Origin: Acinetobacter variabilis
GTDB taxonomy: Bacteria > Pseudomonadota > Gammaproteobacteria > Pseudomonadales > Moraxellaceae
Direction: 5' to 3'
Assembly: GCF_000369625.1 (NCBI RefSeq)
Contig: NZ_KB850113.1
Location: 856,681 to 920,680 of the forward strand
Length of the DNA: 64,000 nucleotides
Every line of letters starts with the position of its first letter. Position 1 is the stretch's first letter. Shown here in pieces: positions 31,158-39,274 of this stretch. A program made the translations under genes and the position numbers. The notes beneath the pieces are model-generated. The model ran no database searches. It was not told where the DNA came from and was given only the letters and a program-made list of their open reading frames with translations.

Positions 31158-31172
31158 TGATAATAATTATCA
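31158..31172. promoter_or_regulatory. Fur-box-like palindrome upstream of fumC
   Basis: TGATAAT-A-ATTATCA is a perfect 7-1-7 palindrome matching most of the Fur consensus. It lies about 100 nt before the fumC start. It suggests FumC, which needs no Fe-S cluster, is derepressed when iron is scarce. Confidence 0.6.
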
Positions 31173-31272
31173 TTTGCAAAATTAATCAAACTCATTAAGA
31201 TGAATGAATAGGGTACAGCATTGAAGCTGCTGTCTAAATGAGTAAAACATGGAATAACAATTGAGGTTGAGC

Positions 31273-32667
31273 ATGCAAACACGTATTGAACATGACACGA
31301 TGGGAGAAGTCGCTGTACCGAGTGAAGCACTCTGGGGCGCACAAACACAGCGTAGTCTACAAAACTTCAAGATTGGCAATGAGCATCTGCCGCGCGCCAT
31401 GATTCGTGCCATGGGCTTGGTCAAGAAAGCAGCTGCAATCTCCAATGCCGAGTTAAACCAGATTCCTCATGAGTTATCGACCTATATCATCGGTGCTGCG
31501 GATGAAGTGATTAGCGGTCAATGGGATAATCAGTTCCCGCTAGTTGTATGGCAAACCGGTTCGGGCACGCAAAGTAACATGAACTGCAATGAGGTTATTG
31601 CCAATATTGCTAACCAGAAACTGGGCAATCCTTTAGGCGCACAAAAGCCTGTGCATCCAAATGATCATGTCAACCGCGCTCAATCGACCAATGACTCTTT
31701 TCCGACCGCGATTCATGTGGCAGCCAGCTTACAGATTAATGAACTGTTAATACCGGCAGTGACACGTTTACGTGATACCTTGCATGCCAAATCCCAGGAA
31801 TTTGCTGAGATTGTAAAAATTGGGCGTACCCATCTTCAGGATGCCACACCTTTAACTTTAGGTCAGGAATTTAGTGGATATGTTTCTCAACTGGATCATG
31901 CCATGATTCGTCTGTATCAGGCTTTGCAAGGGTTATATGAATTGCCACTGGGTGGAACCGCCGTCGGTACAGGCTTGAATGCCCATCCAGACTATGCTGT
32001 TAAGGCCGCGGATACTCTAGCGGAATTAACAGGTTTGCCTTTTGTCACTGCTCCTAACAAGTTTGAAGCTTTGGCCGGCCGTGATGCAGCAGTATTTGCT
32101 TCAGGTGCTTTAAAGACTTTAGCGGTTAGCCTGAATAAAATCGCCAACGATATTCGCTGGCTGGCGAGCGGACCACGTTGTGGTTTTGGTGAATTACGTA
32201 TTCCTGAAAATGAACCGGGTTCAAGTATTATGCCGGGTAAGGTGAATCCAACCCAAAGTGAAGCCATGACCATGGTTGTTGCTCAAGTTCTAGGAAATGA
32301 CACGACGATTAATGTGGCCGGTGCATCAGGAAATTTTGAGTTAAATGTCTTTATGCCAGTAATTGCTTATAACCTGTTGCAGTCTATCCAACTGCTTGGC
32401 GATGCATGTAACAGCTTTAACGATAATTGTGCAGTCGGAATCGAACCTAATCGTGACAAGATTGAACACTTCCTGCATGATTCATTAATGCTGGTTACTG
32501 CATTGAATCCAGTCATTGGTTATGAGAATGCAGCTAAAGTGGCCAAGACTGCCTATAAAGAAGGTAAAACCTTAAAACAGGTCGCAGTAGAACTTGGATT
32601 GGTGACTGCAGAACAGTTTGATCAGGTGGTTCGTCCTGAAAATATGGTGGCTCCAAACGTAAAATAA
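31273..32667 (+). CDS. fumC: Fumarate hydratase class II
   Basis: This 464-aa enzyme interconverts fumarate and malate in the TCA cycle. Hallmarks are [36 protein letters not shown] (cut by two segments) and the SS-loop signature [13 protein letters not shown] (about residues 316-328). It is a homotetramer without iron, unlike FumA/B. Start at ATG 31273 after GAGG; the TTG 31261 start is less likely. A terminator follows at 32693-32715. Confidence 0.97.
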   Translation: MQTRIEHDTMGEVAVPSEALWGAQTQRSLQNFKIGNEHLPRAMIRAMGLVKKAAAISNAELNQIPHELSTYIIGAADEVISGQWDNQFPLVVWQTGSGTQSNMNCNEVIANIANQKLGNPLGAQKPVHPNDHVNRAQSTNDSFPTAIHVAASLQINELLIPAVTRLRDTLHAKSQEFAEIVKIGRTHLQDATPLTLGQEFSGYVSQLDHAMIRLYQALQGLYELPLGGTAVGTGLNAHPDYAVKAADTLAELTGLPFVTAPNKFEALAGRDAAVFASGALKTLAVSLNKIANDIRWLASGPRCGFGELRIPENEPGSSIMPGKVNPTQSEAMTMVVAQVLGNDTTINVAGASGNFELNVFMPVIAYNLLQSIQLLGDACNSFNDNCAVGIEPNRDKIEHFLHDSLMLVTALNPVIGYENAAKVAKTAYKEGKTLKQVAVELGLVTAEQFDQVVRPENMVAPNVK

Positions 32668-32692
32668 GTCTTTTCTAATATGGTTAAGTAAT

Positions 32693-32715
32693 AAAGCCCT
32701 CTAAATGAGGGCTTT
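32693..32715 (+). terminator. fumC terminator
   Basis: AAAGCCCTC-TAAAT-GAGGGCTTT stem. Confidence 0.85.
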
Positions 32716-32904
32716 ATAATATCTAAGGATTATTCATACAAATTTTAATAAAATAACAAGCACATGTTTTTGCTGGAAAATTCTCATTCAATTGAGCTTG
32801 TTTTTTAAATGTTATGAACCATCTATCGTTCAGGTTTTGACAGATATGCAATGAAGGATTACTAATAGAAATTCCCTGATAACTAGAAAAATGAGGTAAG
32901 GGTG

Positions 32905-33078
32905 ATGACTGACTTTGATGATGATTTTGATCTGGACGAACCCTATCCAGATGAGGATTTATATCCAGATTATACAAAAAAGAAGTGTAGCAGCTGTAGC
33001 GGTACCGGCTATAACGTTGTGGAAGCTAAACAGTGTATCGAATGTATGGGAACCGGCAAAACTGGTGAGATAGATTAA
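32905..33078 (+). CDS. 57-aa protein with two DnaJ-type CxxCxGxG knuckles
   Basis: A short gene from ATG 32905 (after AGGTAAGGGTG) to TAA 33076-33078. The first 23 residues are strongly acidic (DFDDDFDLDEPYPDED). Then CSSCSGTG (28-35) and CIECMGTG (44-51) form one zinc-binding pair like half of the DnaJ central domain. A terminator follows, so it is a complete single-gene unit. It may act as a small zinc protein or chaperone-like adaptor; no function is known. Confidence 0.7.
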   Translation: MTDFDDDFDLDEPYPDEDLYPDYTKKKCSSCSGTGYNVVEAKQCIECMGTGKTGEID

Positions 33079-33099
33079 CTCAACTCATAATTGTTTATT

Positions 33100-33126
33100 A
33101 AGCCTGCTCTATGAGTGGGCTTTTTT
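33100..33126 (+). terminator. Terminator after the zinc miniprotein
   Basis: AAGCCTGCTC/GTGGGCTT stem with T-run. Confidence 0.75.
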
Positions 33127-33416
33127 ATTCTCTTCATCAGGAGTTCTTAATTTTATAGATTCATGAGCAAATAAAAGAAAGAATTTAAAATTACGGGTGA
33201 AATCGTATTAGAAGGATGTTTAGAGATAACTATTGAAGTTTTTTTAGTGCTAAAGCTTATCCTCATGGCTTCTCATACCGAATTAACATTGAATAAGCGT
33301 ATATAGCTGCTAAAATGCAGTTCGTTTTTACTGCTGTTTTATCGTTTATTCAGCATGAGTTTCTAGGGCTTATGAATAAACATCCATAAAATAGCAGGTT
33401 GTTTAAGGAAAATTTA
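33127..33416. other. Intergenic region without a seen gene
   Basis: AT-rich; only a probable promoter area for the next gene. No repeat or RNA recognised. Confidence 0.4.
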
Positions 33417-33908
33417 ATGCTTGATATTTATTTAACAGATGTTCAAAAAAAGGTTCAATTCAAGGATTATCCAGGTGAGCATCCTGTTAAATTTATTCTG
33501 AATTTTAAAAAGATTTTTCCAAGCGTAATGGAACTTCTTTTACCTGTTCTCCCAGAAAATGAAAATCTTGATGAAATGACCTGGGAATCAACCACTCAGG
33601 ACTTTGAGACATTTCAGATGTTATTAACAGGGTGGGGCATTATTGAATTGCGTTTAAATGCGATCACCCAGTATAAAGATAAGACATTTGCAGATCAGTT
33701 GGTGAAAGAGGCACAGCAAAAACGCAGAGAATATCAGAAGAAACATCTTAAGCTTTCTAGTGTGGATCTGGATTATCTATTTATGCATGATGTGCATGGC
33801 TTGATTGATGCTGAACTGGTAGAACTCGGTGAAAAATTCTATTTACCAACCTTACGTGATCTTTGGAAAAATAAAGTCTCTGCTCAAGTGCTTAATGCCA
33901 AATTCTAA
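33417..33908 (+). CDS. Conserved-looking hypothetical protein, 163 aa
   Basis: This soluble 163-aa protein has mixed helix and strand and no signal peptide. Residues about 10-60 and 85-150 are helical with charged surfaces. ATG 33417 is preferred to the TTG at 33399. It is flanked by terminators, so it is monocistronic. I do not recognise a family or motif. Confidence 0.6.
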   Translation: MLDIYLTDVQKKVQFKDYPGEHPVKFILNFKKIFPSVMELLLPVLPENENLDEMTWESTTQDFETFQMLLTGWGIIELRLNAITQYKDKTFADQLVKEAQQKRREYQKKHLKLSSVDLDYLFMHDVHGLIDAELVELGEKFYLPTLRDLWKNKVSAQVLNAKF

Positions 33909-33935
33909 GTAAATTCAAGCTGATGCATTCAATTT

Positions 33936-33965
33936 CATCCTCCAAATTGGGGGATGATTTTTTTA
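33936..33965 (+). terminator. Terminator after the 163-aa gene
   Basis: TCATCCTCC/GGGGGATGA stem with a run of seven T. Confidence 0.85.
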
Positions 33966-34327
33966 TAGCGATTTCTAAGAATTGACATTTCCCTTATGAC
34001 AATAAATAGCCTAAGCAATTTTCTATATTTATCATCAAAACAATTTTCTGCTACATCATTGAACATGGTGACTTATTTTAAAACAGAAATTGGCTCAGAA
34101 AAGGGCATTTATTTTATCGTTTGATAAAAAATAAATTAAAAAAATATTCTTTATCAAAAGAATATATAAAGATATTACTTTAATAATATAGCTATTTCAG
34201 TCATATTTTTTTAAGCTATCAGTACTTGTGAGTAAATGAATCACAGAATTCTTATTCATTAGAATTCCTTCATAAAAATAAGTGAAGGTTCCAGTTTTCC
34301 CGAAGATATATCCAAGGATTTAACCGA
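33966..34327. other. AT-rich intergenic region with a dispersed-repeat copy
   Basis: It carries ATAGCCTAAGCAATTTTCTA at 34006-34025, identical to 36510-36529. No gene is visible. Confidence 0.5.
34006..34025 (+). repeat. Dispersed repeat, TAGCCTAAGCA core, copy 1
   Basis: ATAGCCTAAGCAATTTTCTA, 20 of 20 identical to the copy at 36510. Confidence 0.6.
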
Positions 34328-34930
34328 ATGTCGAATCAGTTTTTAGATTTAATTACAAAACGCCGTACTATTTATGCCATTGGTAAAAATGTAGAACAGT
34401 CTCCTGAATATTTAACTGATTTGATTCGAAATGCGATCAAGCAAAGTCCGTCATCTTTTAACTCGCAATCATCTCGCGCCGTTATTTTATTCAATGGCGA
34501 ACATGAAAAATTCTGGGGCTTTGTCGCTGATAAATTAAAAAGCTATGCCAAAGATGAAGAAAGTGCTGCAAAAACGACTGCAAAAATGGCAACCTTTGCT
34601 GCTGGTACGGGTACAGTTTTATTCTTTGAAGATCAAAATGTAGTAAAAGGCTTGCAAGAGCAATTCCCATCTTATGCCGAGAATTTCCCAATCTGGGCAG
34701 AACATTCAACTGCTATTGCTCAGTTCTCTACCTGGACTGCCTTGCATACTGAAGGCCTGGGTGCATCTTTACAACACTATAATCCGATTGTAGATGAGCA
34801 GGTTCATGCAGAGTGGGATATTCCAGAAAACTGGAAACTTCGTGCTCAACTGGTATTTGGTTCAGTTGAAGGCGAAGCGCGTGCGAAAGATTATCTGGAA
34901 GATGATCAACGCTTCAAAGTTTTCCAATAA
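34328..34930 (+). CDS. Nitroreductase-family protein
   Basis: This 200-aa FMN-binding nitroreductase is of the short Frm2/Hbn1-like branch. ITKRRTIYAIGKN (residues about 9-21) is the FMN-phosphate site. QSPSSFNSQSSRAVIL (about 39-54) and WTALHTEGLGASLQHYNP (about 137-154) are family marks. Such enzymes reduce nitro compounds or quinones with NAD(P)H, or respond to oxidative and lipid stress. Monocistronic, followed by a terminator. Confidence 0.88.
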   Translation: MSNQFLDLITKRRTIYAIGKNVEQSPEYLTDLIRNAIKQSPSSFNSQSSRAVILFNGEHEKFWGFVADKLKSYAKDEESAAKTTAKMATFAAGTGTVLFFEDQNVVKGLQEQFPSYAENFPIWAEHSTAIAQFSTWTALHTEGLGASLQHYNPIVDEQVHAEWDIPENWKLRAQLVFGSVEGEARAKDYLEDDQRFKVFQ

Positions 34931-34940
34931 GCTTAATTTC

Positions 34941-34974
34941 CGATCTGTCTTTAATCCTTTTTAAGGACAGATCT
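34941..34974 (+). terminator. Terminator after the nitroreductase gene
   Basis: GATCTGTC/GACAGATC inverted repeat with an additional A/T-rich inner stem. Confidence 0.6.
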
Positions 34975-35061
34975 TCAGGTTGTTTATAAAAATACGCATT
35001 AGATTTTTTAAAACTAGGCTAAACTAAAGCGGTATTTAAAGAATTTAATGAGTCAAAACGA

Positions 35062-35427
35062 ATGTCGAAAAACACGCAGAAATTATCACCATTACAGGAA
35101 CTGATTGCAGAGCAGAAATTGCTGTGTGAAGAGGTCGGTTCTGCCTATATAGAAGTAAGTGGTGGTGATGTCGTTGCAGTGGCTGTACATACATTGAAGC
35201 AGGATCCAATTGTCGGAATCCGTAGAAAGCCTGAGACAGAAGAAAATATTAGCTGGTATATTTATGGTGGTGAACTGGCTTCAAATGAAGATGCTTTTGA
35301 AACCATGACTGTGCGTGAGTTACAGGATATCGCCCCTGAAGTTTTACCTTATCTGGCTTTAGAGCAGGGCTACCGCTTCATGATTGATGCAGATGATTAT
35401 GAAGATGTCTGGAAAGAAGAAAACTAA
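35062..35427 (+). CDS. Hypothetical acidic protein, 121 aa
   Basis: The product is a soluble acidic 121-aa protein. After a helical start, it alternates strands (SAYIEVSGGDVVAVAV, WYIYGGELA) and ends with FMIDADDYEDVWKEEN. The DADDYEDVW-like end recalls small immunity/SMI-type proteins, but I cannot name a family. It is 15 nt from the next secreted protein gene, so the two may be co-transcribed. Confidence 0.55.
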   Translation: MSKNTQKLSPLQELIAEQKLLCEEVGSAYIEVSGGDVVAVAVHTLKQDPIVGIRRKPETEENISWYIYGGELASNEDAFETMTVRELQDIAPEVLPYLALEQGYRFMIDADDYEDVWKEEN

Positions 35428-35442
35428 AAGAAGACCTTCGAA

Positions 35443-35811
35443 ATGATCAAATCCTCATCTTTAATATGTACTTTCTTTATTTGCATGCAATTGAACAATA
35501 TGGCTTTTGCCGAAAAGCTTTCACAAGCGGACTATGATCAGTTTATTGCTACGCAAACAAAAATAGTCAATGAAACCAAACATATTTTAGATGAGCCAGA
35601 TCAGAATGCTGATGCACAAAGTCAACGTCAGGCATTCTGCCAGCGTTTAACGGCTTATGAAGATATTCAAAAAGTTTCTGAAGAAAATCATGAACTCAAT
35701 ATGGCGTCCACAATGGCGATGATTGCTAAAAGCTTTCTGGATCGACAAGCACAGAGCATGAATAATTCAGGTATGACCACCGCAGTATTTTGTAAGAGTA
35801 GGGAAGTGTAA
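35443..35811 (+). CDS. Small secreted protein, 122 aa
   Basis: The N-terminal signal peptide (KSSSLICTFFICMQLNNMAFA, cleavage near residue 23) directs it to the periplasm. The mature part is helical with two Cys (CQRL and FCKS), which may form a disulfide. Unknown family; a paralogous type of small Acinetobacter exported protein is possible. Confidence 0.55.
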   Translation: MIKSSSLICTFFICMQLNNMAFAEKLSQADYDQFIATQTKIVNETKHILDEPDQNADAQSQRQAFCQRLTAYEDIQKVSEENHELNMASTMAMIAKSFLDRQAQSMNNSGMTTAVFCKSREV

Positions 35812-35845
35812 TTAAGCTATAAAAGCAAGAGTATCGTCTTGAGTT

Positions 35846-36127
35846 TTAATAGCCACCATCATCATTTAAAAATGCATCCTTCTGTTCCGGAGTGGAAACT
35901 TTGACAGTTGGAATAAAGGAACTCGCTGCTGTTAATCGAGCTATATTGAAATCCTTAGTCCCTACTTGAGGAATAATAGGTATTTGACCTGTTCGAACAA
36001 TTTCACCATAAACTATCGTGATCAATTCTGCTGGAGTTAAACCCGTTTCTGCTATTACACATTCAGCTGATTCAACAACGTCTTGTTCCACTAAGAATTC
36101 AATGCTTTTTTTAACTAAATTGTTCAT
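35846..36127 (-). CDS. RelB/DinJ-like orphan antitoxin
   Basis: The product is 93 aa. Residues about 5-50 have the strand-helix-helix layout of RelB/DinJ (SIEFLVEQDVVESAECVIAETGLTPAELITIVYGEIV in two parts), ending with a GQIPI-like turn seen in DinJ. The C-terminal half would be the toxin-binding tail. No RelE/YafQ-like toxin lies on either side. It may regulate in trans, be a remnant, or be a different ribbon-helix-helix regulator. Confidence 0.6.
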   Translation of the reverse strand: MNNLVKKSIEFLVEQDVVESAECVIAETGLTPAELITIVYGEIVRTGQIPIIPQVGTKDFNIARLTAASSFIPTVKVSTPEQKDAFLNDDGGY

Positions 36128-36509
36128 AAGATAGCCTTAGAATACATTTTATACACTACTTTAAACTATCAGATATGAAGTATATAGAAGCTAATGAAAT
36201 TAAATATTCATATCTTATTTAGGGATGTTGGCCTGAATGAAGGTATATGAATCAAAAGGGTAGGGCCAAAAAATTAGCTCGTTTTTTCGACTCTCAGCTT
36301 GCTTATAAAATGCATAAATACTCTGATACGTAGCATAAGGATTTCAGTGCTTTTTAAATTACTCATTAAATAAACTTTATAAAAATCTATTTATATACAA
36401 ATTTTACCGGGTATATATCAGCTACTTTTGAAATTTATTAAGAAATATTAAATATTTATGTGTTTCTTTTTTACTCAAAAGAAGGGCGGTAAAATCATTG
36501 CACGCTAAA

Positions 36510-36529
36510 ATAGCCTAAGCAATTTTCTA
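36510..36529 (+). repeat. Dispersed repeat, TAGCCTAAGCA core, copy 2
   Basis: ATAGCCTAAGCAATTTTCTA, identical to 34006-34025. Confidence 0.6.
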
Positions 36530-36679
36530 CTTTATATTTATTCTCGCAAAATCTATATCCCATAATTAAAACTTAATACCAAATAAACCTCTAAAACTCG
36601 TATATTTCCTAAAAATTTTAAAATATTTTTTTTATTAATGATCTAGTGTGACACTCAATTATGAGCAGATATTGCAATT

Positions 36680-36720
36680 TAGCCTAAGCATATTTTATTT
36701 CCATAAAAATAGCCTAAGCA
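36680..36720 (+). repeat. Dispersed repeat cores 3 and 4
   Basis: TAGCCTAAGCA occurs at 36680-36690 and 36710-36720, 30 bp apart, about three helical turns. Confidence 0.6.
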
Positions 36721-36808
36721 AAATTTTAAATTATGTCATTGGCAATTGATTAACTTCCAATATAACTCCACTATTAACACCTAACATAGGAAATCACGGA
36801 ATTCTCAA

Positions 36809-37576
36809 ATGATCCTGAATTATCAAATACAAACCCATGAAACATCAACTTTAGCCCCAATGGTATTTATTCACGGTTTATTTGGTAGTTTAAGTAATTT
36901 AGGTATGTTAGCCCGACATTTTTCAGAGCAGGCAACTACGATTCAAATTGATGTCAGAAATCATGGTTTATCTGGCCATTCTGATGAAGTGAATTATCAA
37001 ATCATGGCCGAAGATATTTTAGAAACTTTAGCCAGTTTAAATATTAAAAAATTTATTGCAGTCGGGCATTCAATGGGCGGAAAAATTGCCATGAAGCTGG
37101 CAGACCTGGCGTCTGATCTGATTGAAAAACTGGTTGTATTAGATATCACGCCAATTCAATATCAAGAAAATCATCATTCTGAAATATTTAAAGCCTTGTT
37201 TGCAGTCCAACAGGCGCAAGTCGCTTCACGAAATGAAGCAGCAAAAATTATGCGTGAATATATTCAAGAGGAAATGGTCATCCAGTTTCTTTTAAAATCA
37301 TTTAATAAAGGGCAGTGGTTGTTTAATGTGCAAGCACTGTTTGATCATTATGAAGATATTACTGCTTGGAATAAGATAGAAAAAAATGAACTTCCAGCAT
37401 TATTCTTAAGAGGTGGAAATTCATCGTATATCTCTACACCTGAACATTTTGAAGCCATCAATCAGCAGTTTGCTCATGCACAGGTTGAAGTGATTGAAAG
37501 TGCAGGGCACTGGCTACATGGTGAAAAGACGGCGGAAGTTTTGCAGCATATGCAAAATTTTATTGATGAAAAATAA
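36809..37576 (+). CDS. ybfF: Alpha/beta hydrolase, YbfF-like esterase
   Basis: This 255-aa alpha/beta-hydrolase has the oxyanion HGLFGS motif (23-28), nucleophile elbow GHSMGG (about 85-90) and a catalytic His in SAGHWLHGE near residue 233. Layout and RNHGLSGHS after strand 4 match YbfF-type esterases, which cleave small acyl or acyl-CoA esters. Substrate not predictable. Monocistronic with a terminator at 37586-37617. Confidence 0.88.
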   Translation: MILNYQIQTHETSTLAPMVFIHGLFGSLSNLGMLARHFSEQATTIQIDVRNHGLSGHSDEVNYQIMAEDILETLASLNIKKFIAVGHSMGGKIAMKLADLASDLIEKLVVLDITPIQYQENHHSEIFKALFAVQQAQVASRNEAAKIMREYIQEEMVIQFLLKSFNKGQWLFNVQALFDHYEDITAWNKIEKNELPALFLRGGNSSYISTPEHFEAINQQFAHAQVEVIESAGHWLHGEKTAEVLQHMQNFIDEK

Positions 37577-37585
37577 ATTATATTG

Positions 37586-37617
37586 ATGAGCAGATGTATT
37601 TTCTGCTCATTTTATTT
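37586..37617 (+). terminator. Terminator after the hydrolase gene
   Basis: ATGAGCAGA/TCTGCTCAT stem followed by TTTATTT. Confidence 0.85.
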
Positions 37618-37893
37618 ATGCATCATTAGTAAGCATTTTAATATTTTGATTTAAAAGCCTGCGCTATTTTGATGTGTTTTTAGGATAATTAATTGATTTT
37701 TCGCCTCAGAATTTATTTTCTATTTTAGGGCAACATGTATTTATTGGTGCAAAATTTAATCTCTATTTTTATTTTAAATAGATAATCATAATGAAATTCA
37801 GTGGGTTAAAATTATAAATTAAAAGTGGCACAGTATTTGAATAGCTTCTCTCAAATTTTCTAAAAAAGCCTAACTAAGGTTGGAGAGAAGTAC
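37618..37893. other. Regulatory region of the urt operon
   Basis: No gene. It holds a sigma54-like promoter (37826-37840) and a TGGTGCA half-site at 37745-37751 that resembles one arm of an NtrC site. Confidence 0.4.
37826..37840 (+). promoter_or_regulatory. Sigma54-like promoter for urtABCDE
   Basis: TGGCACAGTATTTGA keeps the GG (-24) and G (-12) with correct spacing against TGGCACG-N4-TTGC; the last C is A. The urtA ATG lies 53 nt downstream. This would place urea uptake under nitrogen control. Confidence 0.5.
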
Positions 37894-39180
37894 ATGAAAG
37901 TCGAACAAAAAAAGTTTTCTAAAAATTTAATTGTTGCTGCAATGTTGGGAATACTGACTTTAACAGGTTGTTCAAAGTCGCCTGAAGATAAAACAGCCGC
38001 TACCTCTGAGCCGAAAGCAGCTGCAACTAATGGGGAAACGATTAAAGTTGGTATTTTGCATTCTTTATCTGGCACGATGGCCATTTCTGAAACTTCATTA
38101 AAAGACACAGCGTTGATGGCGATCAATGAAATCAATGCCAATGGGGGTGTCTTAGGTAAAAAGCTTGAACCGGTTATCGTTGATCCAGCATCTGATTGGC
38201 CACTATTTGCTGAAAAAGCACGTCAGCTCATCACTCAGGATAAAGTTGCGGTCATCTTTGGTTGCTGGACTTCGGTATCACGTAAATCGGTATTGCCAGT
38301 GGTTGAAGAGTTAAATGGCTTATTGTTTTATCCAGTCCAATACGAAGGTCAGGAACAGTCTAAAAATATTTTCTATACCGGTGCTGCACCTAACCAGCAA
38401 GCGATTCCGGCTGTTGAATATTTGATGAGTGAAGAAGGCGGTAAAGCAGAACGCTTTGTCTTATTAGGTACAGACTATGTTTACCCACGTACGACTAACA
38501 AAATTCTCCGTGCTTTCCTGAAATCTAAAGGCGTCGCTGATGCTGACATCATGGAAGAGTACACACCATTTGGTCATAGTAATTATCAAACCATTGTCGG
38601 CAATGTGAAAAAATTTGCTGCAGGCAAAAAGACTGCGGTGATCTCAACCATCAACGGCGATTCAAACGTACCGTTCTATCGTGAATTGGGTAACCAGGGC
38701 ATTAAAGCTTCTGATATTCCAGTTATGGCATTCTCTGTAGGTGAAGAAGAGCTTCGTGGTATTGATACAAAACCATTGGTTGGTCATTTAGCGGCATGGA
38801 ACTACTTCATGTCCGTGAAAAATCCGAAAAATACCGAATTCAGCGGCAAGATGAAACAGTATGCTGTGGAATACAAATTGCCTAATGCAGACAAGTTTGT
38901 GACCAATGACCCGATGGAAGCGACTTATGTGGGTATCAATATGTGGAAACAGGCGGTAGAAAAAGCCGGTTCTACTGAGGTGGATAAAGTTCGTGAAGCA
39001 ATGGCAGGTCAGACTTTTGATGCACCATCTGGCTATCAGTTACAAATGGATGCTAATAACCATCATTTACATAAGCCGGTGATGATTGGTCAGATTCGTG
39101 GTGATGGTCAGTTTGATGTGGTTTATAAGACACCGAAAACCATCGCTGCTGAGCCATGGAGCCCATACATTCCTAAATAA
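37894..39180 (+). CDS. urtA: Urea ABC transporter, substrate-binding lipoprotein
   Basis: This 428-aa periplasmic binding protein has lipobox LTGC (Cys26) after a basic signal peptide. The mature protein is a type I Peripla_BP of the amide/urea branch, with KVGILHSLSGTMAISE, DWPLFAEKARQLI, GCWTSVSRKSVLPVVE and YEGQEQSKNIFYTGA. It delivers urea (or short amides) to UrtBC. First gene of urtABCDE, preceded by the sigma54-like element. Confidence 0.96.
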   Translation: MKVEQKKFSKNLIVAAMLGILTLTGCSKSPEDKTAATSEPKAAATNGETIKVGILHSLSGTMAISETSLKDTALMAINEINANGGVLGKKLEPVIVDPASDWPLFAEKARQLITQDKVAVIFGCWTSVSRKSVLPVVEELNGLLFYPVQYEGQEQSKNIFYTGAAPNQQAIPAVEYLMSEEGGKAERFVLLGTDYVYPRTTNKILRAFLKSKGVADADIMEEYTPFGHSNYQTIVGNVKKFAAGKKTAVISTINGDSNVPFYRELGNQGIKASDIPVMAFSVGEEELRGIDTKPLVGHLAAWNYFMSVKNPKNTEFSGKMKQYAVEYKLPNADKFVTNDPMEATYVGINMWKQAVEKAGSTEVDKVREAMAGQTFDAPSGYQLQMDANNHHLHKPVMIGQIRGDGQFDVVYKTPKTIAAEPWSPYIPK

Positions 39181-39189
39181 TTTCCTCCA

Positions 39190-39216
39190 AAGCCTGCTGC
39201 TCCGGCAGTAGGCCTT
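39190..39216 (+). terminator. Hairpin between urtA and urtB
   Basis: AAGCCTGCTGC/GGCAGTAGGCCTT stem without a long U-run. It probably stabilises urtA mRNA or limits readthrough, so binding protein exceeds permease. Confidence 0.65.
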
Positions 39217-39274
39217 TCTGGTTTTTCATCTCCCGGACGGGACAGCGTTAAATATATAAATAGGGAGGGCACTC

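Larger units (their letters stand above)
36128..36808. other. 680-nt AT-rich intergenic region with three repeat copies
   Basis: No gene seen. It holds TAGCCTAAGCA at 36511-36521, 36680-36690 and 36710-36720, all on the same strand, in long A/T tracts. Confidence 0.5.
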
